From Pontibacter russatus (lineage in GTDB: Bacteria; Bacteroidota; Bacteroidia; Cytophagales; Hymenobacteraceae), in NCBI RefSeq assembly GCF_009931655.1, contig NZ_CP047984.1, forward strand, positions 620,001 to 684,000: a DNA stretch of 64,000 nt. Reading direction: 5' to 3'. The notes beneath the pieces are model-generated. The model saw only the letters and a program-made list of their open reading frames with translations, was not told the origin of the DNA and did no database searches. Shown here piece by piece: positions 16,980 through 25,294 of the stretch. Both the position numbers and the translations under genes were made by a program. Numbering within the stretch: the first letter of the stretch is position 1; each line of letters starts with the position of its first letter.

Positions 16980-18284
16980 ATGGCTTCATTCGAAGTAATA
17001 GGCGGAAACAAACTTAAAGGCGATATATACCCGCAGGGGGCAAAAAACGAGGCGCTCCAGATACTGTGCGCGGTGCTGCTGACCTCCGAACCCGTTACCG
17101 TCTCCAACGTGCCCGACATCCGGGATGTAAATAAACTGATCGAGCTGCTGCGCGACCTGGGCGTGGCGGTGGAGCAAACTGCCCCCGACACCTATGTTTT
17201 CCAGGCAGACCATGTGAACCTTGACTACCTCGAAACCGAGCAGTTTGTGGAGCAGGGCCGTGCCATCCGGGGCTCCGTGATGATTGTGGGTCCGATGCTG
17301 GCCCGCTTCGGGCAGGCGAAAATGCCCAAGCCGGGCGGCGACAAGATTGGCCGCCGCCGCCTCGACACACATTTCCTCGCATTCGAGAAGTTGGGCGCAC
17401 GCTTTGAATATGACTCGGAGGAGAGCTTCTTCGATGTCACAACTGAAGGCCTGAAGGGCGCCTATATGCTGCTGGACGAGGCCTCCGTCACCGGCACCGC
17501 CAACATCGTGATGGCCGCCGTGCTGGCCGAGGGCACCACCACCATCTACAACGCCGCCTGCGAGCCGTACGTGCAGCAACTCTGCCGCATGCTCAACCGC
17601 ATGGGCGCGAAAATCACCGGCGTAGGCTCTAACCTGCTGACGATTGAGGGGGTGGAGAAACTGCACGGCACCGAACACGCCATGCTGCCGGACATGATCG
17701 AGATTGGTTCTTTTATCGGCCTTGCTGGCATGACGGGCTCCGAGATCACCATCAAGAACTGCAAGATCCCTGAGTTAGGGTTGATACCGGAGACATTCCA
17801 GCGCCTGGGCATCAAAATGGAGTTCCGGGGCGATGACATTTATATACCCGCGCAGGACCATTACGAGGTGGACACCTATATAGACGGCAGCATCCTGAAC
17901 GTGTCGGACCACACCTGGCCGGGCCTGACGCCGGACCTGCTGAGCGTGGCGCTGGTGGTGGCGACGCAGGCGAAGGGTACGGTGCTCATTCACCAGAAAA
18001 TGTTCGAGAGCCGCCTGTTCTTCGTCGACAAGCTCATAGATATGGGTGCCCAAATCATCCTCTGCGATCCGCACCGCGCCACCATCATCGGGCAGAACAA
18101 CCAGATACCCCTGCGCGGCATCCGGATGACCTCGCCTGACATCCGGGCCGGAGTTGCGTTGCTGATTGCCGCCCTGTCTGCCGAAGGTACCAGCATCATC
18201 GACAACGTGGAGCAGATAGACCGCGGCTACCAGAACATCGACGGTCGCCTGAACGCCATCGGCGCGCAGATCAGAAGGATATAA
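16980..18284 (+). CDS. murA: UDP-N-acetylglucosamine 1-carboxyvinyltransferase
   Basis: A 434-residue EPSP-synthase-fold enzyme that transfers enolpyruvate from PEP to UDP-GlcNAc, the first committed step of peptidoglycan synthesis, in the cytoplasm. The N-terminal KN pair (QGAKNEALQ) and the PGGDKIGRRRLDTH loop are clear. The loop position that is Cys115 in E. coli MurA is D121 here. Asp at this position keeps activity but prevents covalent attack by fosfomycin, as known for mycobacterial and chlamydial MurA; I recall the same loop in other Bacteroidota, so it is a lineage trait rather than a mutation. Second gene of the DUF4290-murA operon, ended by a 29-base perfect hairpin. Confidence 0.96.
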   Translation: MASFEVIGGNKLKGDIYPQGAKNEALQILCAVLLTSEPVTVSNVPDIRDVNKLIELLRDLGVAVEQTAPDTYVFQADHVNLDYLETEQFVEQGRAIRGSVMIVGPMLARFGQAKMPKPGGDKIGRRRLDTHFLAFEKLGARFEYDSEESFFDVTTEGLKGAYMLLDEASVTGTANIVMAAVLAEGTTTIYNAACEPYVQQLCRMLNRMGAKITGVGSNLLTIEGVEKLHGTEHAMLPDMIEIGSFIGLAGMTGSEITIKNCKIPELGLIPETFQRLGIKMEFRGDDIYIPAQDHYEVDTYIDGSILNVSDHTWPGLTPDLLSVALVVATQAKGTVLIHQKMFESRLFFVDKLIDMGAQIILCDPHRATIIGQNNQIPLRGIRMTSPDIRAGVALLIAALSAEGTSIIDNVEQIDRGYQNIDGRLNAIGAQIRRI

Positions 18285-18294
18285 AAGCTAAGTT

Positions 18295-18353
18295 TATATA
18301 TAAAAAGCATCGGGAGCACCTGTAACAGGTGCTCCCGATGCTTTTTATATATA
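18295..18353. terminator. 29-base perfect inverted repeat, bidirectional terminator
   Basis: Arms 18295-18323 and 18325-18353 are perfectly complementary. The outer part is TATATATAAAAAGC, giving an A run on one side and a T run on the other, so the hairpin can end both the murA transcript and the convergent methyltransferase transcript. Confidence 0.85.
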
Positions 18354-18411
18354 GGCGGCTGTAGAACAGTCAACTTAGTTCATATACGATTTATATAGCA
18401 AGAGAAGGGAG

Positions 18412-19596
18412 TTACTCATTTTCTTCCACTCCGCTCCTGCGGCTGCCCCGGTACAGCTCGTATTTCAGCAGGCGGCACTCGATGGGGCCATTGTACAGCG
18501 GGATGCGGCGTGAAGCCTTCAGGCCCACACGCTTGGCGGCTTCCAGGTTTCCGGTGAACACAAAAGCATCGTAGCCCTGGTAGTTGTGCTTCAGCGTATC
18601 GCCGATGTTCTTGTAAAGTTCGTTGATGTCGTCGGAGAGGATGCGCTCGTTGTAGGGCGGGTTCATCACCACCACCCCCGATTGCGCAGGCGCCTCCGTT
18701 TTGAAGAAGTCGGCCTCCTCCACTTTAATTATATCCTGTAGCCCCGCATTGTCGATGTTGTTGCGGGCAGCCTGCACGTAATCCGGGTCAATGTCGTAGC
18801 CGATGATTCGGGCTTTGGGGGTAAAAGAGGCTTTGGCCTCGGCGGTTTTCCAGACCATCTCCAGCAGGCTGGCATCGTAGTCTTTCCAGTTCTCAAACCC
18901 ATAGGGGTCGCGGCGGTACAGGCCCGGCGCGATGTTCTGCGCCATCATAGCGGCCTCAATCAGCAAGGTGCCCGAGCCGCACATCGGGTCGATGAAGGGA
19001 GATTTCCTGTCCCAGCCGCTCAGCCCGATGATGCCTGCCGCCAGCACCTCGTTCAGCGGGGCCACGTTGGTTTGTAGGCGGTAGCCCCGGCGGTGCAGTG
19101 AGTCGCCGGACGAGTCGAGCGAGAGCGTGACCATGTTCTCGTGCATGTGCAGGTTCAGGCGTATATCCGGGTGTACCAAATCCACGGAGGGGCGCTCGCC
19201 GGTAGCTTTCCGGAACTGGTCCACAATGGCGTCTTTGGTGAGCTGCGCCACAAACAGCGAGTGCTCGAAGGTAGAGTGGCTCACGGCGGCGCTGATGGCA
19301 AACGTCTGCTTCAGGTCCAGGTACTCCGACCAGTCTGTCTTCTGCACCTGGGCATATAAATCCTGCTCGTCGCGGGCCTTAAAGCTGCGGAACGGCTTGA
19401 GGATGCGGATAGCCGTGCGGCACCACAGGTTGGCTTCGTAGAGCTGGCGCAGGTTGCCGGAGCAGGTCACGGCCCGGGTGCCCACCTTGATGTACTCCAT
19501 GTCCAGGGCACGCAGTTCCTCGGCCAGCACCTCCTCCAGCCCGGCCAGCGTGGTGACCGTCATGTTAAAATTCCCGTTCTGTTTCGGCTTCGCCAT
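18412..19596 (-). CDS. THUMP-domain class I SAM-dependent RNA methyltransferase (RlmL/Trm14-like)
   Basis: A 394-residue enzyme. The N-terminal ferredoxin-like and THUMP domains (about 10-165) are recognised from VTTLAGLEEVLAEELRAL and DLYAQVQKTDWSEYL; the methyltransferase domain follows with DPMCGSGTLLIEAAMMAQ as the SAM motif and NPPYNERI as the catalytic motif of N-methylating enzymes. It matches the N-terminal half of E. coli RlmL, which makes m2G2445 in 23S rRNA; the target in Bacteroidota is likely the same class of site, but that is inference. The gene is single, convergent with murA across a long hairpin. Confidence 0.9.
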   Translation of the reverse strand: MAKPKQNGNFNMTVTTLAGLEEVLAEELRALDMEYIKVGTRAVTCSGNLRQLYEANLWCRTAIRILKPFRSFKARDEQDLYAQVQKTDWSEYLDLKQTFAISAAVSHSTFEHSLFVAQLTKDAIVDQFRKATGERPSVDLVHPDIRLNLHMHENMVTLSLDSSGDSLHRRGYRLQTNVAPLNEVLAAGIIGLSGWDRKSPFIDPMCGSGTLLIEAAMMAQNIAPGLYRRDPYGFENWKDYDASLLEMVWKTAEAKASFTPKARIIGYDIDPDYVQAARNNIDNAGLQDIIKVEEADFFKTEAPAQSGVVVMNPPYNERILSDDINELYKNIGDTLKHNYQGYDAFVFTGNLEAAKRVGLKASRRIPLYNGPIECRLLKYELYRGSRRSGVEENE

Positions 19597-19628
19597 AGTC
19601 TATATATAAACCACAAAGATAGGCTTGA

Positions 19629-19802
19629 GAGTTAAGAGTTGAAAGTTATGAGTTAGAGGTTATATAGCTTGTAAATGCATTGGCTTACCTGGTGCTTTGG
19701 TGCGGCAGCATATAATCTATATATAACTCATCCCCGCGCCACCTCAGCTACACACAGTCTTAAACTTTTAACTCAAAACTCATAACTTTCAACTCTTAAC
19801 TC
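19629..19802. repeat. 26-base perfect inverted repeat pair flanking the murB upstream region
   Basis: Bases 19629-19654 and 19777-19802 are exact inverted copies made of units like GAGTTAAGAGTTGAAAGTTA. The 122 bases between them carry two TATATA motifs and no gene. The right arm ends eight bases before the murB -7 element. Such AGTTA-rich strings occur as dispersed intergenic repeats in several Bacteroidota. Confidence 0.75.
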
Positions 19803-19809
19803 CCAGCCC

Positions 19810-19817
19810 TATCTTTG
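19810..19817 (+). promoter_or_regulatory. -7 promoter element of murB
   Basis: TATCTTTG matches TAnnTTTG and lies 14 bases before the ATG, predicting a leader of under ten bases. Confidence 0.55.
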
Positions 19818-19830
19818 CAAAAAACAGCTT

Positions 19831-20847
19831 ATGAACCTGCAGCCCGACTTCCCACTGAAAGAACTCAACACCTTTGGCATCGACGTGAAAGCACGCTTCT
19901 TTGCCCGCTTCGAAAATGTGGAGGAACTGCAGCAGCTGTTGACTTTACCAGAGGTTCAGTCCCTTGAAAAACTGGTGCTGGGAGGCGGCAGTAACCTGCT
20001 CTTCACCAAAGATTTTGAGGGGGTGGTACTGCAGAACGGCATCCGGGGCATAGAACTACTGCACGAAAACGAGGACGAGGTATATATAAAGTCGGGCGGC
20101 GGCGAAGTGTGGCACGACTTCGTGCTATATGCCCTGCGGCACAACTACGGCGGCGTCGAGAACCTGTCACTCATACCGGGCACGGTGGGCGCCGCGCCGC
20201 TTCAGAACATCGGGGCATATGGCGTGGAGTTGAAAGATGTTTTCCATGAGTTGGAGGCCGTACACCTGCAAACCGGCAGGGTGCATCTGTTCGACAATGC
20301 CACCTGCCGGTTTGGCTACCGCGAGAGCGTGTTCAAAAATGAGCTGAAAGGGCAGTTTGTGGTGACGGCAGTTGTGTTCAGACTGTCTAAAAAACATATC
20401 CTCAACACCTCCTATGGCGCCATCACCACCACGCTGCAGGAAATGCAGGTGCAGCAGCCCAGCATCCAGGACGTCAGCGCCGCCGTGTGCCATATCCGCC
20501 AAAGCAAACTCCCCGACCCCAAGCAGATCGGCAACGCGGGCAGCTTCTTCAAAAACCCGGAGATTCCGCTGCAGCAATTCGAGCAACTGAAAGCGCAGTA
20601 CCCGCACCTCCCCTCCTACCCCGTTAGCCCCGGCGCGGTGAAAGTGCCCGCTGGCTGGCTGATAGAGCAATGCGGCTGGAAAGGCAAAGTAATCGGCAAT
20701 TATGGCGTGCATAAAAACCAGGCGCTGGTGCTGGTAAATTACGGCGGGGCTAACGGCGGGCAGGTGCGGCAACTGGCTTACGACATCATCACGTCGGTGG
20801 AAGAAAAGTTCGGCATCCGGCTGCACCCGGAGGTTAATATCATTTAA
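19831..20847 (+). CDS. murB: UDP-N-acetylmuramate dehydrogenase
   Basis: A 338-residue FAD enzyme that reduces UDP-GlcNAc-enolpyruvate to UDP-MurNAc with NADPH, the step after MurA. Motifs: the FAD loop LVLGGGSNLLF at about 47-57, SLIPGTVGAAPLQNIGAYGVE at about 113-133, the proton-donor serine in GNAGSFFKNPEIP and the final Glu in LHPEVNII. The type with YRESVFKNELK is the E. coli-like class I enzyme. It is about 2.9 kb from murA with another gene between, so the two are neighbours but not one operon. Confidence 0.96.
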   Translation: MNLQPDFPLKELNTFGIDVKARFFARFENVEELQQLLTLPEVQSLEKLVLGGGSNLLFTKDFEGVVLQNGIRGIELLHENEDEVYIKSGGGEVWHDFVLYALRHNYGGVENLSLIPGTVGAAPLQNIGAYGVELKDVFHELEAVHLQTGRVHLFDNATCRFGYRESVFKNELKGQFVVTAVVFRLSKKHILNTSYGAITTTLQEMQVQQPSIQDVSAAVCHIRQSKLPDPKQIGNAGSFFKNPEIPLQQFEQLKAQYPHLPSYPVSPGAVKVPAGWLIEQCGWKGKVIGNYGVHKNQALVLVNYGGANGGQVRQLAYDIITSVEEKFGIRLHPEVNII

Positions 20848-20941
20848 AAAATAATCCCCATAACTGTGTGGCAAAAGCATCTTTCCGCTATAAATATCGT
20901 TCTTACAATATACTCAAGATACACTATAGCTTTTTTGAAAG

Positions 20942-21442
20942 ATGACAAAACAACTACGCCCGCTCCTGCTGGCGCTTCTCACCCTTCCCCTTTTTGTTGC
21001 CTGCGACCGCCACGAGGAGGACAAGGAGGTAGGCCCTTCTAAAACAGAGCTTCTTACGGCGCACCCGTGGCAGGGCGATAAAGTCCTGATGATGGGCATT
21101 GACGTGACGCAGACGGGGGCCATTCCGCCGGATGCGCCGGACGTGCGGACACTGCGGCTCACGTTTCACGAAGACAACACTTATATAGCTGAAAGCGAGG
21201 GCCTGACTTTTGACGGAGACTGGCGCTTCAACGAAGACGAGACGAAAATCTATTTCGATTTCCTGGGCCTCAGCGAGGCGGATGTGAACGAACTGACGGA
21301 AGAAAACCTGCACCTCGGCACCAGCGTGTCTAAGGGGCAGGTAGAACTGCTTGCCGACCTCCTGAACGTGGATCTGGGCCCAATCAGGAATTTACCAGAC
21401 GGAACCCCGATTAAGGTGGAAATAAGGCTCGTGAAGCCATAG
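20942..21442 (+). CDS. Small lipoprotein, lipocalin-like, first of a tandem pair
   Basis: A 166-residue lipoprotein; the signal peptide ends LLTLPLFVACDRHE, with the lipidated Cys at 21. After a short linker the motif KTELLTAHPWQGDKVLM begins a beta-rich domain, with RLTFHEDNTYIAESEG and FDGDWRFNEDETKIYFDFL in the style of Bacteroidota lipocalin-like domains. The same outline (KTALLTEKEWTGEGIYV, KFEKDGTFTGTSNG, GKWKFTDNEQKIVI) recurs in the next gene, so they are diverged paralogs. Ligand and function are unknown. It lies after murB, 94 bases downstream, on the same strand. Confidence 0.75.
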   Translation: MTKQLRPLLLALLTLPLFVACDRHEEDKEVGPSKTELLTAHPWQGDKVLMMGIDVTQTGAIPPDAPDVRTLRLTFHEDNTYIAESEGLTFDGDWRFNEDETKIYFDFLGLSEADVNELTEENLHLGTSVSKGQVELLADLLNVDLGPIRNLPDGTPIKVEIRLVKP

Positions 21443-21629
21443 GCTTTACCAGAGAAGCGTTTCTTCCTGGGAGCATATAACAGGCGCGAAGCAGTGGCAC
21501 CCAACCGGCCAAGGCATAAACCTGCTAGCTACATATATAACACTTACCAAAAGTATAAAGACTCCTTTTATCTATTTATCTATTCTTTACGTTAGCTCTT
21601 TAAAACGCTTTACCTATATAATCTGACCT

Positions 21630-22112
21630 ATGAGAAATTTGAGACTGATCGCCCTGCTGCTGGTGACACTGTTCAGCCTGTCCCTTTCAAGCTGTAAAGA
21701 CGATGATGACAGCGAGGATATGTCTCCCAAAACCGCCCTTTTGACCGAGAAAGAGTGGACCGGGGAGGGAATTTATGTGCAGGGTACCTCACTGGCACTT
21801 CTGCTGCAACTGGCCGGAGAGGAAGATTTAGCCGAACAGTTTAACATCAGTTCTACTAAAATTAAATTTGAGAAGGACGGCACCTTTACCGGAACGTCGA
21901 ATGGCGTGATGGATTCCGGTAAGTGGAAGTTCACAGATAATGAGCAGAAGATCGTCATCACCAACGCTGACAACCAGGAAACCACTTTTAAAGTCAACAG
22001 CTTAACAGAGTCCAATCTTAATTTGGAACTGAATGTTGAAGACTTAGGGATGGAGCCGGTCGAGTTTCAAGGTGTTACAATAAATACAGTTGAGCTGCGC
22101 TTTGTACGATGA
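21630..22112 (+). CDS. Small lipoprotein, lipocalin-like, second of a tandem pair
   Basis: A 160-residue lipoprotein with signal peptide ending LFSLSLSSCKDDD (Cys 22) and an acidic linker. The domain has the KTALLTEKEWTGEGIYV opening, a KFEKDGTFTG strand, the conserved GKWKFTDNEQKIVI turn and an NSLTESNLNLEL strand, as in lipocalin-like proteins that are common in Bacteroidota genomes. It is paralogous to the preceding gene and about 190 bases after it. A 30-base perfect hairpin ends the transcript. Function is unknown. Confidence 0.75.
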   Translation: MRNLRLIALLLVTLFSLSLSSCKDDDDSEDMSPKTALLTEKEWTGEGIYVQGTSLALLLQLAGEEDLAEQFNISSTKIKFEKDGTFTGTSNGVMDSGKWKFTDNEQKIVITNADNQETTFKVNSLTESNLNLELNVEDLGMEPVEFQGVTINTVELRFVR

Positions 22113-22122
22113 TAATAAGATA

Positions 22123-22185
22123 GCTTTCCTACATAAACAGCGAAGGCCCCTGATACAGGGGCCTTCGCTGTTTATGTAGGAAAGC
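22123..22185. terminator. 30-base perfect inverted repeat, bidirectional terminator
   Basis: Arms 22123-22152 and 22156-22185 match perfectly around a three-base loop (ATA). It separates the second lipoprotein gene from the convergent mobA-like gene. One of the longest of the set of perfect hairpins in the window. Confidence 0.85.
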
Positions 22186-22240
22186 CTCATGGAACGCTCC
22201 CATTCCTTTGCCTGAAGCTGACACTTTGCTGCATCACCAA

Positions 22241-23395
22241 CTACGGCATCATCTGCCTTACCTGCTCCAACTCCTCCGGCGTGTTCACGTTCAGCAGGGT
22301 ATTCGGGTTCAGTGGCTTTAGCAGCCTGATATGGCTGTTAATTAAAACTTTGCGGGGGCAGGTGTAGCCCTGGGCCAGAAACGAAAGCAGCACAGCGTAA
22401 CTTTTCGGTTCCCATATCGCAATCAGTGGCTCCGGAAAACCGTCATGCGGACTCTCAATGGTAGTGGCAATGGCAGCGGTGTTCCGTTGCGCCGTTAGCT
22501 GCTGCAGCGTCTGCCGGTCCAGCAGCGGCAGGTCGCAGGCCACCACCAGCCACGCAGCGTCCGGCTGCTCCCGGAAAGCCGAAAGGATCGCCCCGTACGG
22601 TCCAAGGCCGGTGAAAGTGTCAGGCAAGGTTTTATAGCTCCTGTTCAGGTCGGGCTGCTGTTCGGCGCGGCAGGATATATAAACCTCCCCGCAAACCTCG
22701 CCGAGCAGGTCGGCCATATGGTAGCGCTGCGCCTTGCCATGCCACGCAATGGCTCCTTTGTCGCGGCCCATGCGCTGGCTCTTCCCGCCTGCCAGCACCA
22801 AGCCCTGCAACACCGGCTTTGCCCGCCGCATTTCCTGCTCCAAAAATGCGATGATCTTCTTCGAATCGCTCAGCTTATATATGGGCAACTCCTGCCACCC
22901 CGGCACCGCCTCCCGCACAAATTCAAACACTTCCGCTGCATTGTCGGCCAGCAGAAACAGCGACACATTGGTGAGTTGCGAGAGCCTTTTTTGCAGCGAG
23001 GCTTTTTTGCTTTCATCCATCACGACTACCTGCGCTTTCGCATGCTGGTGGTTGCCGTTTACCAGCACTAAATCCATCTCCGAGAAAAGCTGCCGGAACT
23101 GAAACGAATTCGGCTGCTCTTTATACTCGAACTGGTGGTGGCTGATTTGGTCGGTATATACCGCTGCGGCACCTGCTGCCAGTCGGCCAGGCTGGGCGGC
23201 TCCCGCATCTGCCTGCGCATGGGAGGCATCTACATACCCACAGGTATATTGGGGCGAAAGGGCAGCGATCACTTTATCGGCCAATGCTTTTATCTCCCCG
23301 CAGGGAGCGCCCACGATGGCCCACTCGTTGCGGGCAAAGTTGCCGTGGGCGGGCCTGGCTATAGCGCTGTGCTTTTTATGCTCTTTTAAAGTCAC
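22241..23395 (-). CDS. MobA-type molybdenum cofactor guanylyltransferase with a degenerate MobB-like N-terminal domain
   Basis: A 384-residue two-part protein. Residues about 25-190 look like MobB, but where MobB has a P-loop (GxxGxGKT) this protein reads VGAPCGEIKALADK, with no lysine-threonine, so it should not bind GTP in the normal way. Residues about 195-384 are the MobA nucleotidyltransferase: LVLAGGKSQRMGRDKGAI, CDLPLLDRQTL and a C-terminal NVNTPEEL. MobA attaches GMP to molybdopterin. The GTG start at 23395 overlaps the end of moaC by 20 bases, so it is translationally coupled to moaC. Confidence 0.82.
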   Translation of the reverse strand: MTLKEHKKHSAIARPAHGNFARNEWAIVGAPCGEIKALADKVIAALSPQYTCGYVDASHAQADAGAAQPGRLAAGAAAVYTDQISHHQFEYKEQPNSFQFRQLFSEMDLVLVNGNHQHAKAQVVVMDESKKASLQKRLSQLTNVSLFLLADNAAEVFEFVREAVPGWQELPIYKLSDSKKIIAFLEQEMRRAKPVLQGLVLAGGKSQRMGRDKGAIAWHGKAQRYHMADLLGEVCGEVYISCRAEQQPDLNRSYKTLPDTFTGLGPYGAILSAFREQPDAAWLVVACDLPLLDRQTLQQLTAQRNTAAIATTIESPHDGFPEPLIAIWEPKSYAVLLSFLAQGYTCPRKVLINSHIRLLKPLNPNTLLNVNTPEELEQVRQMMP

Positions 23396-23852
23396 GCTTC
23401 CCTCCTGTTTTTGCTAGCAGCTTCGTTTCCTTGATAACGATGTCGTGGCTCAGGGCCTTGCACATGTCATATACCGTCAGGGCGGCCACCGAGGCTCCTA
23501 CCAGCGCCTCCATCTCCACGCCTGTTTTTGCCGTGATGCTGGCGGTGCAGTCAATCACCAGTTCCTGCTGTTCGTTCAGGTGGAGTTCTATCTGGCAGTT
23601 GTCGAGGCCCAGCGGGTGGCAAAGCGGAATCAGGTCGCCTGTTTTCTTCGCGCCCATGATGCCGGCGATCGTGGCAATCTGGAACACCGATCCCTTTTTG
23701 GTCTGGATATCGCCTTCGTTCAGTTTCTCCAGTACCTCGCGCGGCAGCACCACCGTGCATCGGGCGGTGGCGGTGCGCTGCGTTACCTGCTTGCCGCCCA
23801 CATCCACCATCATGGCTTTCCCCTTCTCATCCAGGTGCGAAAATTCACTCAT
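23376..23852 (-). CDS. moaC: Cyclic pyranopterin monophosphate synthase
   Basis: A 158-residue enzyme that, with MoaA, converts GTP to cyclic pyranopterin monophosphate, the first step of molybdenum cofactor synthesis. Signature stretches: MVDVGGKQVTQRTATA, AGIMGAKKTGDLIPLCHPL with the catalytic Lys and His, CTASITAKTGVEMEALV and the C-terminal KTGGK. The length is that of the family. It lies between moeA and the mobA-like gene and overlaps the latter. Confidence 0.96.
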   Translation of the reverse strand: MSEFSHLDEKGKAMMVDVGGKQVTQRTATARCTVVLPREVLEKLNEGDIQTKKGSVFQIATIAGIMGAKKTGDLIPLCHPLGLDNCQIELHLNEQQELVIDCTASITAKTGVEMEALVGASVAALTVYDMCKALSHDIVIKETKLLAKTGGKRDFKRA

Positions 23853-23992
23853 GTTAGGGTTATTTTTCTGATTTTACTTTTAGGAATTGACTTACACGAG
23901 GACTAAGTTCATTTCCTCTATTTCTCTAAGTATAAGTCCTTTATATTACTGCTTATCTCTCAAGCCAAGCCAGGCAAATTAATGCCTTGCCT

Positions 23993-25186
23993 CTACTTAA
24001 ACGGCCATATTCTGAAAACGTCTCCTTTTGTAAAGTTAACTTTATCCTGCGGGAGTTCCAGAAAAGCGTCCGCTTCTACCAGATTGGCAAAGTCGCCGGA
24101 GCCGTTTCCCTCCAGCGGCGTGGCCAGCATCTGACCCTGCGCATTCATGTGCAGGGTCACCTGCAAAAAGTATTGCAGCGGTGGCTTGAAGGTGATGTCC
24201 CCGTTCAGAACAGCGTACCTGTCCGGTTTATATATACCCAACGATGCCTCAAGCCAAGGCAGGAAGTAACGGTGCAGGCACATGAACGTGGATGCCGGAT
24301 TGCCGGGCAGCGCAAGTACCACGGCTCCGCTGTCGTGCTTCCCAAACCACAAAGGCTTACCCGGCCGCTGCTGCACTTTATGAAACAGTTGCTGCACCGA
24401 CAGCGCTTCCAGCACCTGCGGCACATAATCGAACTTGCCCATGGAGATGCCGCCACTCAGGATGATTACCTCGTACTGCTGCAGGCACTTGGCTATCTGA
24501 TTATCTATGGCGGCGGCATCGTCGGGTATGTGCAGGAGGTGGGCGTGCAGTTGGTATTTCTGCAGGGCGGCCTGTACCATATAGCTGTTGGAGCGCCTGA
24601 TCTGGAAAGGCAGCGGCGTTTCCTCCACTCCCACCAGTTCATCTCCCGTTGAGATGACCACCACCTTCGGCAGCTTTTTCACCTGTAATTCTGTCGCGCC
24701 CACGGCAGCGGCCATGCCCACCAGCGCGGGAGATATAACTTGTCCGGCTGAAGCCACCACCTCGTGCCGCTTTTTGTCCTTTCCCTGCGGGTGTATGTTC
24801 TGTCCCTTGCTGATTTCGGCTGTTAGAATGGTCGCTATGCCGTTCTCTATCGAGAGATCTTCGTAGCGGATGATCGTGTCTGTGGAGGGAGGCAGGGCTG
24901 CCCCGGTCATGATTTCGATGCATTCTGCCGCCGTCTTTATGTCTACCGGCGCGTCTCCGGCGGCCTGTGTGGCCCGAATGGTGAAAGAACGTCTGCCCTC
25001 GGCAAAAGCAGCATAAGCGATGGCGATGCCATCCATGGCTACGCGGTTGAAGGGAGGAAGGTCGCGGTCCGTTTTCAGGTCTTCGGCCAGCACCCGGCCC
25101 AGCGCCTGATCAAACGCCACGGCCTCTGTTCCAAAACCCCGAACCTCCGCCTGAATGATGGCTTCCGCCTCTTCCACTTTAACCAT
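23993..25186 (-). CDS. moeA: Molybdopterin molybdenumtransferase
   Basis: A 397-residue protein that inserts molybdate into adenylylated molybdopterin. In order: domain I/II start with ALGRVLAEDLKTDRDLPPFNRVAMDG, the active-site motif MTGAALPPSTDTIIRYED, the MogA-like domain III with VVISTGDELVG and ILSGGISMGKFDYV, and LALPGNPASTFMC; the C-terminal beta domain ends at FRIWPFK. It is separated from moaC by 140 bases and from moaA by about 110 bases, all on the minus strand, so the block may be a loose operon with moaA first. Confidence 0.95.
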   Translation of the reverse strand: MVKVEEAEAIIQAEVRGFGTEAVAFDQALGRVLAEDLKTDRDLPPFNRVAMDGIAIAYAAFAEGRRSFTIRATQAAGDAPVDIKTAAECIEIMTGAALPPSTDTIIRYEDLSIENGIATILTAEISKGQNIHPQGKDKKRHEVVASAGQVISPALVGMAAAVGATELQVKKLPKVVVISTGDELVGVEETPLPFQIRRSNSYMVQAALQKYQLHAHLLHIPDDAAAIDNQIAKCLQQYEVIILSGGISMGKFDYVPQVLEALSVQQLFHKVQQRPGKPLWFGKHDSGAVVLALPGNPASTFMCLHRYFLPWLEASLGIYKPDRYAVLNGDITFKPPLQYFLQVTLHMNAQGQMLATPLEGNGSGDFANLVEADAFLELPQDKVNFTKGDVFRIWPFK

Positions 25187-25294
25187 ATATGCTTCAATAA
25201 GTAATTGATCTGAATTGGCTGACGCAGAAAGATAGTTTGATGCTGATAAGTCAGTAGTAAAAGGGGGTTGGCTGCTCTTGACTCTACACTGAAG

